Shown in pieces: positions 6,402 through 12,879 of a stretch of DNA of 20,037 nucleotides. The notes under the pieces are model-generated. The model worked only from the letters and a program-made list of their open reading frames with translations, made no database searches and was not told where the DNA came from. Numbering within the stretch: position 1 is the stretch's first letter; the number at the start of each line of letters is the position of its first letter. The position numbers and the translations under genes are program-made. The stretch covers positions 1-20,037 of the forward strand of contig CALBPV010000018.1 in the NCBI GenBank assembly GCA_937899265.1, read 5' to 3'. This DNA comes from an uncultured Bacteroidales bacterium. Its GTDB lineage: Bacteria > Bacteroidota > Bacteroidia > Bacteroidales > UBA3663.

Positions 6402-8752
6402 ACAAGAGGAATCTTTGTTCTCTGCTTGTCTCGCTGTTGTGTGCGCTGACTTTCGCTCAAAACGCAGATGGCGTGTTTGGAGAGAGTGCTGTGTCAGACT
6501 ACGAAAAAGCGGTGGAATTCAACCTGTCAAAGAATTGGCTCGAGGCCTACAGAAAGATTCTTTCTGCCGAGAAAATGTATGATGTCCGGCTGAAGGAACT
6601 CAATCTGCAGTCACAGGCTTTGGACGAGGTTTCTTTCTTCCAATATTTTGCACTCAAACGCACGAAGGCGGAAATAGCCTATGCGTTGGGAATCTCTTCC
6701 GACATGGAAACTGTATCTCAGGAGCTGTGGGGAATGTTGAATCGGCCGGATATCGATGACAGAAACACACTGCAGGCATACGTATATAAAATCGATGCCG
6801 GCAAGTTCTGGCTCTCCCAAAAATACGATTCGGCAGAGACGGCTCTGACCCGAGTCCTTGAAGGCAGTAAAGATTGGTTGGAGTATGAGTTTGACTTTTT
6901 TTATTCCGTACATGGCGATTTTGCCCAGTTATATTACAAACAAGAGCAGTATGAGAAGGCCTTGGCCCAGTTGGATACTGTTTTGATGCACGACAAATTC
7001 AAGACAGAAGGCAGCAGGATATCCGACATTGACAACGTCGGGGAGAAAAAACTGGAAATTCAGTCTCAGCGAGCCCTTTGTCTGGCCCGCTTGGGGCGAT
7101 ATCAGGAGGCTTTGAAGACCATAGGGCCGGTGTGTGCCGGTTTTCGGAAGTCAAAGGATTCTCGTGCCTATGCCGAGGCTTTGCGGAAGAAGGCCAAGAT
7201 TCTGATGCTCCAGTATGATGCTACGGGACAATACAATGCCGATGCCGTATTGTGTTATCAACAATATCTTTCCATTTCCAGAGACTATATCGACAGACAT
7301 TTTGTCAATATGAGCGAGTCCGAAAGGGAACAGTATTGGATGGCAGAGCAGCCCTTTGTGACCGATTGTTTCCGATTGGAGGACAAAGCTCCGGGCCTTT
7401 TGTACGATGTGGCCCTCTATAGCAAGGCGGTACTCCTACAGATGGGGCGCGACTTCAAGGAGGGGATGACAACAGCTGACAAGAAAAAGGCATTGGCTTC
7501 TGTCCGTGTCACATGGCAACAGGTCAGAGACAAGTTGCCGGAATCGGGATGTGCCATAGAATTTATTGTCTATGAAAAGTCGGGACAAGATCATATAGGT
7601 GCTCTTGTTCTAAACAAAAAGGCATCGGCTCCCGTTTTTATAGACATTGCATCTCTGAAAGATTTTAAATCATTGAAAACAGAAAACGGCAGAACTGTCG
7701 GAGAAGCCGTTGCATCAACGAAGCATGAGGACAAAGATGCGCTATACCAATGCCGGCAATTGTCGAACCTTATATGGAACGGACAATTGGTTAAGGCTAT
7801 GGGACAAAGCAAGAAGATATATTTCGCCCCCGACGGAATTTTCCATCAGTTGGCCGTAGAATATTTGTATCCCGATTCCCTGAACAAAAAGAGCATGTAC
7901 AGGCTTACATCTACGCGTCTATTGGTGGAAGGAAGACAAAAAATACATGCAGACAATATGCTGATGTGTGGCGGCGTTGATTACAGTGTCGGTCAAGCCG
8001 CGTCATCTACTCCGAACAATGACGAGCAGGCATATACTATAATGTCTGCCAAAGGTATGGCTTTGTACTATCTGAATGGCTCAAAGGCTGAAATAGATTC
8101 CATAGAGGCTTTACGTCACAATGAATCAGACAAGATATTAAGAGCAGACTCTGCTACCGAGAGCATTTTGAGGAATCTTATGGGCAAGTATCATCTGGTA
8201 CTCATCTCAACCCATGGATATTTCGCAGAAGCCGCGACACTGGGAACAGACATCAGACCTGCATCAACAGATACGCAATTATCGCAAAGTTGTTTGTTTT
8301 TGGCGGGAGCTGAAGCAAACATGAGAAACCGGAAGTTCGATTTGTCTATGCCTGACGGAATCCTTTCTGCCCGCGAATTGGCCGCAATGGATCTTTCCGA
8401 TGTCGATTTGGTTTCACTGTCAGCTTGTCAGTCAGGATTAGGGTTCGTCACCGTTGATGGAATATTTGGTCTGCAAAGAGGATTAAAAACGGCCGGTGTC
8501 AAGGCTGTTATTGCAAGCCTTTGGGAAGTTGATGACCAAGCGACAATCACCCTTATGACAAATCTCTATAGGAATTTACAGAACGGCATTTCTTTGCAAG
8601 AAGCATTTTCTGCGGCAAGAAACACGTTGGAAAAAACTGTCGTGCAAAAGACATATCCACGGAAAGGAGTTGCCGACTTGATTGTAACCAAACAATACAA
8701 TCTGCCCCGCTACTACAATGCTTTCATCCTAATAGACGGTATAGAACAGTAA
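6398..8752 (+). CDS. Secreted TPR-CHAT caspase-fold protease (784 aa)
   Basis: Signal peptide at residues 1-21 (CSLLVSLLCALTFAQ). TPR-like helical hairpins cover about 30-300; the clearest are FAQLYYKQEQYEKALAQLD (175-193) and ALCLARLGRYQEALK (226-240). CHAT domains are clan CD cysteine proteases of the caspase/separase fold. Here the domain spans about 373-784. It opens with W-x-x-V-R-D-K-L then AIEFIVYE, passes APDGIFHQLAVEYLYP, and carries the catalytic dyad His606 in LISTHGYF and Cys677 in LSACQSGLG. Both catalytic residues are present, so it is probably active. The usual Gly-rich LFGLQRG-type segment (IFGLQRGLKTAG) and SLWEVDDQAT follow. It overlaps the pseudokinase stop by 4 bases and is 17 bases before the next gene. 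Being exported is unusual against the cytosolic gasdermin- or CRISPR-linked CHATs; here it probably works in the periplasm. Substrate unknown; the neighbouring secreted orphan (8770-10170) is a candidate. Confidence 0.93.
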   Translation: MNKRNLCSLLVSLLCALTFAQNADGVFGESAVSDYEKAVEFNLSKNWLEAYRKILSAEKMYDVRLKELNLQSQALDEVSFFQYFALKRTKAEIAYALGISSDMETVSQELWGMLNRPDIDDRNTLQAYVYKIDAGKFWLSQKYDSAETALTRVLEGSKDWLEYEFDFFYSVHGDFAQLYYKQEQYEKALAQLDTVLMHDKFKTEGSRISDIDNVGEKKLEIQSQRALCLARLGRYQEALKTIGPVCAGFRKSKDSRAYAEALRKKAKILMLQYDATGQYNADAVLCYQQYLSISRDYIDRHFVNMSESEREQYWMAEQPFVTDCFRLEDKAPGLLYDVALYSKAVLLQMGRDFKEGMTTADKKKALASVRVTWQQVRDKLPESGCAIEFIVYEKSGQDHIGALVLNKKASAPVFIDIASLKDFKSLKTENGRTVGEAVASTKHEDKDALYQCRQLSNLIWNGQLVKAMGQSKKIYFAPDGIFHQLAVEYLYPDSLNKKSMYRLTSTRLLVEGRQKIHADNMLMCGGVDYSVGQAASSTPNNDEQAYTIMSAKGMALYYLNGSKAEIDSIEALRHNESDKILRADSATESILRNLMGKYHLVLISTHGYFAEAATLGTDIRPASTDTQLSQSCLFLAGAEANMRNRKFDLSMPDGILSARELAAMDLSDVDLVSLSACQSGLGFVTVDGIFGLQRGLKTAGVKAVIASLWEVDDQATITLMTNLYRNLQNGISLQEAFSAARNTLEKTVVQKTYPRKGVADLIVTKQYNLPRYYNAFILIDGIEQ

Positions 8753-8769
8753 CTAAATTACATATAGCA

Positions 8770-10170
8770 ATGAAGACAAAATTATTACTTATCGCAAGCG
8801 TTTTAATGCTTAGTTTTCCGTTAATGGAGGCTCAACCCAACCAGCCTCAGCAAAGCATGGGGAAACCCGATGGTGAAATCATGAGCGGCCTTGATATGAG
8901 CAGTATGGAAACATCGTTCATGCTCAATGTCAACCCCATGAATGGAGAAAAGAAGGAAAAACTAAACAGAGTGGCATCCAATTATCGTTCTCGCAACCGT
9001 AGTATTCTGACAGATTTAGGGAATTCCATGCTTGCCGGCGGCGTCGCAGCCGTCGTCAATGTCATTGGAACGGAGATTATCAATCTGACCCAGATTCGCT
9101 CGAAGCAAAAAAAAGCTTGGGAGGAAATGCGTCAGAAAGAATGTGCGTTTGTGGACAGTCTTCAGTCGGTAAAAGGTCAGAGCGATTTCTATGGACGTCA
9201 GTCAAATTATGGCCCGTTGGACCCCTCGGACATGAACTTCGACGGCATTACGCTGAGGGCAAATAGAGGCGGACAAGAAGTCCTGAAAATGGTATGCCAC
9301 ATCGACACGACGAGATTCGACCATCTCTTCCTCCACAGCAAATTCTATCTCGTGCTGGATACCGTCGTTTTCCATCCCTATCGCTCGTTCCTGCCCAACC
9401 TGAAGGCAAACCACATTGAACAACCTCGCGCGAATGAGGCGTCGCAAGACGAAATCGACTATTGGAATACTATCAGTCAATTCAGTTTTGATGAGCATGG
9501 AACGCCGACTGTCAACATCAAGATGGATGTTTATTCTTCATGGATCAATGAAATGGTACAGGTGTACCAAGACGTGAAACTCGGCACGTTCTCTGTCAAT
9601 ATCCCCGTCAATGAAAAAGAACTGAAAGACTCTGTGTATGTTTATAGCCGTGAAAAGGCCATGGCGGAGCATCGCCCGACAATCAATATCGATGGCGACT
9701 GCTTCATCGTGCCTCGTTCTTACATGCCCGTTGCCGCCAATAATCCCTCATGGGGTACAGGAGAATACAAGATGAAAGTGGTCCTTTCCGAAAAGTGCAG
9801 ATACAACCCCCAAGCAGGACGCTCCAAAAACTGGCATCGTGACTACAAGCAGCTTGTGCGAATGCAGAACTATGGGAAGGCCAAGAACGAGTATCTGGGC
9901 GATGTCGTCACCACCTTCCGCGATAACAGGAATACCATATTGAAAGCCACCTACACCCCCGCATTGAATTATGGTGTGTCAATGATGGGAATAGGCACCT
10001 CCGCCAGCAGCGGAGGCGGAATGCCGGGAAACTCCGCCAGCGCAGGCGGAATGCCCAATTCCATCGAAACGCCTGCAACCGGCAACGGCGGTTCCGTATT
10101 TGGTAACGGACAGCCAACAGACGGAAATACACCACCCGCAGGCGGAGGTGGAATGCCACAAGGAAAGTAA
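8770..10170 (+). CDS. Secreted orphan protein with a hydrophobic segment and Gly/Met/Pro-rich tail
   Basis: A 466-residue protein that I do not recognise. It has a signal peptide at residues 1-22 (LLLIASVLMLSFPLMEAQ). A low-complexity Met/Gln-rich stretch follows, then a hydrophobic Gly/Ala segment at ~84-105 (GNSMLAGGVAAVVNVIG) followed by a basic, charged helix (SKQKKAWEEMRQKE). A largely beta-type region of ~240 residues follows (about 155-400), containing four Cys (176, 311, 343 and 125 just before it). The last ~60 residues are Ser/Gly/Pro/Asn-rich with three GGMP units (416-419, 427-430, 460-463). The hydrophobic segment could be a second membrane span, a pore-forming or membrane-inserting helix, or a buried helix. 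The flexible tail looks like a protease-accessible or surface-exposed region. It lies between a CHAT protease and a RyR gene and is co-transcribed with them (17- and 31-base gaps), so it may be a structural partner or cleaved substrate. Function not known. Confidence 0.85.
   Translation: MKTKLLLIASVLMLSFPLMEAQPNQPQQSMGKPDGEIMSGLDMSSMETSFMLNVNPMNGEKKEKLNRVASNYRSRNRSILTDLGNSMLAGGVAAVVNVIGTEIINLTQIRSKQKKAWEEMRQKECAFVDSLQSVKGQSDFYGRQSNYGPLDPSDMNFDGITLRANRGGQEVLKMVCHIDTTRFDHLFLHSKFYLVLDTVVFHPYRSFLPNLKANHIEQPRANEASQDEIDYWNTISQFSFDEHGTPTVNIKMDVYSSWINEMVQVYQDVKLGTFSVNIPVNEKELKDSVYVYSREKAMAEHRPTINIDGDCFIVPRSYMPVAANNPSWGTGEYKMKVVLSEKCRYNPQAGRSKNWHRDYKQLVRMQNYGKAKNEYLGDVVTTFRDNRNTILKATYTPALNYGVSMMGIGTSASSGGGMPGNSASAGGMPNSIETPATGNGGSVFGNGQPTDGNTPPAGGGGMPQGK
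9999..10164 (+). repeat. Short direct repeats encoding the Gly/Met/Pro tail
   Basis: The codons for GGMP recur three times at the 3' end of the preceding gene. Near-identical DNA units (CTCCGCCAGC followed by GGAGGCGGAATGCC or GCAGGCGGAATGCC) lie at 9999-10024 and 10032-10049, with a third GGAGGTGGAATGCC near 10142-10155. CTCCGC-CAGCA-GCGGAG (9999-10015) also forms a small hairpin. Such repeats can expand or contract by slippage, so tail length may vary between strains. Confidence 0.5.
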
Positions 10171-10201
10171 ACTAGAAAAGTAAAATTAAAAAGTAATAGT
10201 C

Positions 10202-10849
10202 ATGGATATAGCTAATTATGAAGAGTGTGTAAAGTTCGCACTGAACCGGAAAGGAATTGAGGGTGACTCATTCAAGGACACCAGCCTCAGAGTGTATGAA
10301 CGCCACACGGCAAATCCAGGCACTGTATTTACTGCATTGAGGAAAGGCGGCATTGTCATTCCTGCCGTCGATGCATCTTTGCTCGGTGAATGCAATGTGG
10401 AGGTGACAGCGACCGTTGTGATAAAAGCCAATCAGATAACAGACATGGTGGACTTGTATGTGCCGAAGTCCAACGACATACAGACTTTCCCGATAGCCGC
10501 TTTCGTTGAGGCATGGGAAGCGACTGGGGGTATCTGTACGACGGCTTTTCCACCTGATGCCAAGACCTACCATCCCAAGCTTTCAGACCTGAAGCACGTG
10601 GAGTTGCCAAACGGTTTTGACGAACTGCGTGAGGCCATGGCCGAGAATGCGCATGACAGATGGGCTTTGGAGCGCCAGAGTGAAGGATGGACATACGGTC
10701 CAAAGCGTGATGACTCCAAATTGGAAACGCCTGACATGGTTCCGTATGCCCAATTGCCCGAGAGCGAGAAACAGTACGACCGCATTATGGCGGAAAATAC
10801 ACTGAAACTCTTGACAGCATTGGGATATAAAGTAGAGAAAAATGCCTGA
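10202..10849 (+). CDS. Small RyR-domain protein, coupled to the TIR gene
   Basis: A 215-residue protein without signal peptide or membrane span, so cytosolic. Residues ~138-212 are a full and well-conserved RyR repeat: AHDRWALERQSEGW (150-163), GPKRDDSKLETPDMVPY (166-182) and SEKQYDR (188-194), followed by the closing helix LKLLTALGY. The N-terminal ~115 residues (MDIANYEECVKFALNRKG onward) are a separate domain. They end in VDLYVPKSND ... FPIAAFVEAWEATGG, which vaguely recalls C39-like cysteine peptidase folds, but the expected His and Asp are not visible, so any peptidase role is speculative. RyR domains are proposed nucleotide-ligand sensors in bacterial conflict loci. Its stop overlaps the start of the TIR gene by 8 bases (10842-10849). 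That coupling makes a direct link attractive: the RyR protein may sense a TIR product or control the TIR. No strong Shine-Dalgarno; the upstream region is A-rich. Confidence 0.87.
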   Translation: MDIANYEECVKFALNRKGIEGDSFKDTSLRVYERHTANPGTVFTALRKGGIVIPAVDASLLGECNVEVTATVVIKANQITDMVDLYVPKSNDIQTFPIAAFVEAWEATGGICTTAFPPDAKTYHPKLSDLKHVELPNGFDELREAMAENAHDRWALERQSEGWTYGPKRDDSKLETPDMVPYAQLPESEKQYDRIMAENTLKLLTALGYKVEKNA

Positions 10850-12146
10850 TAACAAGTACGACATATTCATCAGTTATCGCAGGGATGGCGGTGCCCAGTA
10901 TGCCCGTATCCTGCAGCTCATGCTCATTCAGCGAGGCTATAGCGTCTTCCTCGACTACGATGAACTGACCGATGGTATTTTCAGCGACAAAATCAAAGCC
11001 GCCATTCGTGAGGCACCTGTCTTTATGCTCGTTCTTTCCAAGGGGGCTATGACCCGATGCGCCAACGAGGGTGACTGGGTTCGGAAAGAAATAACGTTGG
11101 CAGTGGAGCAGGGGAAGCACATCATACCTGTCAATCCGGATAACGGATTTGACGGATTCCCGGAGAAAATGCCTGAGAATCTGAAGGATGCAATAGGCTC
11201 CCATCAACATTCTGAGATTAGTTTCGGCCAAGCGTTGGGTGTAACCACCGACCTGCTCATCAAAAACCGCCTTGTGCCCACATTGGGCGAAAGAACATCC
11301 TCCCCTCGCAAAGACGAAGATTTCGAAGCTGCCCAAGAAACGCTCCGCCGTCAAGATGCCCATAACCGCTTTATGCGCAGATTGGGTATTGGCAGTGCCG
11401 TTGTTGTCGTTGCCATTGTGCTTGTAACGTGCCTGTGGTTCTGGAAACGACAGGTCGAAGAAGACGAGGCTCACGCACACACGGCGGAACTTGAGGCAAA
11501 ACGCATGGATTTGTGTGAGAAACACAAGGAGTTTTTGCTCAATTTGAACAAGGAACTTACGATAGAACAAATGGAAATTATTGATACCATATTGACGAAT
11601 ATGATATCGGTCTATCCCGATTCCGTTTGGATGAGTCAGTTTGAGTTTAACATGGGACAATGGTACGGCATCAAGGGAGAACCCTTTGACCCCGCCCAAA
11701 GCCATATGCCCATTTCCAATGTGTCGTATGCGGACATCAGTATGTTCTTGTTCGACTTGAGCGACAAGACGAATCTTTCCTTCGAACTTCCGCCCGTGGA
11801 GTTGTGGGAGTATGCCGCCCATGGAGGAGAGAATAGAGAAACCACTTTGTATGCCGGCAGTGACGAAGTGGATCAGGTGGCTTGGTACAAAGAGAACTCG
11901 GGAGGGAAAACCCATAACAGCGACGGTCGGCAAGGTAAAGAGCCCAACTATTTGGATCTCTATGATATGAGCGGTAATGTAGCAGAGTTCTGCAATACTC
12001 CCTACGATGGCTCAGGTCTCTACACCGTCTGTGGCGGCCACTATGATTCGCCTGCTTCAGAAGTCACAGTTTCCTCCCAAAAAGGTTTCGGTACCATCGA
12101 CAAGGACAAACACGTCGGCTTCCGAGTCATTATACGGAAACCATAA
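10842..12146 (+). CDS. TIR-domain membrane protein with C-terminal FGE-sulfatase-like domain
   Basis: A 434-residue protein. Residues 1-145 are a TIR domain: YDIFISYRRDGGAQYA (6-21), YSVFLDYDELTDGIF (33-47), VLSKGAM (64-70), then GDWVRKEITLA (77-87) and IIPV. The Glu at 83 falls where NAD-cleaving TIRs such as human SARM1 carry the catalytic Glu (in SARM1 the context is DWVHKE), so NADase activity is likely if the domain is released or clustered. A basic segment (RFMRR) precedes a membrane span at ~181-201; a charged, probably coiled-coil stretch (202-235) follows. Residues ~264-434 resemble the FGE-sulfatase (SUMF1) fold: NVSYADISMFL (293-303), ELPPVELWEYAAHGG (315-329), LYDMSGNVAEF (373-383) and a closing GFRVI (426-430). 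The active-site Cys pair of true formylglycine-generating enzymes is absent, so it is probably a binding module. Cytosolic TIR plus outer FGE domain implies signalling inward across the membrane. Confidence 0.9.
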   Translation: MPDNKYDIFISYRRDGGAQYARILQLMLIQRGYSVFLDYDELTDGIFSDKIKAAIREAPVFMLVLSKGAMTRCANEGDWVRKEITLAVEQGKHIIPVNPDNGFDGFPEKMPENLKDAIGSHQHSEISFGQALGVTTDLLIKNRLVPTLGERTSSPRKDEDFEAAQETLRRQDAHNRFMRRLGIGSAVVVVAIVLVTCLWFWKRQVEEDEAHAHTAELEAKRMDLCEKHKEFLLNLNKELTIEQMEIIDTILTNMISVYPDSVWMSQFEFNMGQWYGIKGEPFDPAQSHMPISNVSYADISMFLFDLSDKTNLSFELPPVELWEYAAHGGENRETTLYAGSDEVDQVAWYKENSGGKTHNSDGRQGKEPNYLDLYDMSGNVAEFCNTPYDGSGLYTVCGGHYDSPASEVTVSSQKGFGTIDKDKHVGFRVIIRKP

Positions 12147-12164
12147 TTATTAATTTTAATAAGT

Positions 12165-12824
12165 ATGAAGAAGATAACAGTTATTTTGACTTGTGTGCTC
12201 TTTGCGCTTCATTTGTCGGCACAGGAACCCGTACAAGACAGTTTGAAAATTCAGGCAGTCATTGATGCATGTATTGCCATGCGCGATGCCGTAGCTATTG
12301 GAGACTCTGCCGCCATTCGCCAGTCGGCCTTGGATTTGGAGTCTGCCGGAATCGGCAGTTTCTCCTCACTCCGATGCAAAGATGATTCCATAGCATCGCT
12401 CAATGGGCATCTGGTCTTCGACCCTGCTTTTGCCGACAGTTTGGCCTCCGGCAATACATCGGTTTATAGCAATGCTGACAATATGAACCGCACTCGGACT
12501 CATCGCGGACAGACTGCCGACGGCTCCTATCTCACCAAGACCTGTTTCGTTCAGGCCGGAAAGAGCACCAAGTGGAGTTTCGCATCAAGGGGGCATCAGG
12601 AACTGGCTGTCGTGGCCGAAGCAGGCGGGCTTGTCACCATGAAAATTCATGTCACCAACAATGCCGGTCTCGACCTTCGTTTTGACGATACAAAATCCGT
12701 CAAAAAAGGTCTTCCCCAGCGCAAGACTTCCTTCGAACTGCCCTCCGACCGTCGCAACTCTGTGGAATTGGAAGTTGTAAACTGCGGAAAGAAAGACTGC
12801 AGCTTTGTGGTCATCAGCAACTGA
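12165..12824 (+). CDS. Small secreted protein with C-terminal beta-sandwich; function unknown
   Basis: A 219-residue protein with signal peptide 1-20 (ILTCVLFALHLSAQ). Residues ~25-65 form helices (VIDACIAMRDAVAIGDSAAI), and a Ser/Asn/Thr-rich linker covers ~95-120. From ~123 to the end comes a beta-rich domain: TCFVQAGKSTKWSFASRG (126-143), ELAVVAEAGG, KIHVTNNAGLDLRFDD (160-175), and a final strand pair NSVELEVVNCGKKDCSFVVI (198-217) with two Cys (207, 212) that could form a disulfide. It resembles the PPC-like outer part of the pseudokinase protein, where a similar closing strand pattern (FTLTVSNRSNENAAFVIV) is seen. It may therefore be a soluble partner or decoy of that membrane protein. 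It starts 18 bases after the TIR stop and is followed by the giant CHAT gene. No strict family name can be given. Confidence 0.78.
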   Translation: MKKITVILTCVLFALHLSAQEPVQDSLKIQAVIDACIAMRDAVAIGDSAAIRQSALDLESAGIGSFSSLRCKDDSIASLNGHLVFDPAFADSLASGNTSVYSNADNMNRTRTHRGQTADGSYLTKTCFVQAGKSTKWSFASRGHQELAVVAEAGGLVTMKIHVTNNAGLDLRFDDTKSVKKGLPQRKTSFELPSDRRNSVELEVVNCGKKDCSFVVISN

Positions 12825-12879
12825 GCCTTTTCTGTTCTTCAAATTTCGGCTCTCCTCAATTATCGAAAGACAACAGCTT

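Noticed and set aside
9999..10015. CTCCGC-CAGCA-GCGGAG hairpin as a terminator
   Set aside because: It lies within the coding sequence of the Gly-rich tail with no T tract, and arises from repeated codons.
10202..10550. C39-type cysteine peptidase call for the front of the small RyR protein
   Set aside because: Only a loose likeness at the FPIAAFVEAWEATGG end; the catalytic His and Asp are not visible and the single candidate Cys9 context does not match.
10785..11933. Long minus-strand frame (382 codons) opposite the TIR gene
   Set aside because: The + strand gene has unmistakable TIR and FGE motifs with operon coupling; the antisense frame shows no domain and is a codon-bias shadow.
11631..12146. 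Active formylglycine-generating enzyme
   Set aside because: The fold motifs are present but the catalytic Cys pair near the C-terminus is missing, and no sulfatase gene is nearby; treated as a binding module.
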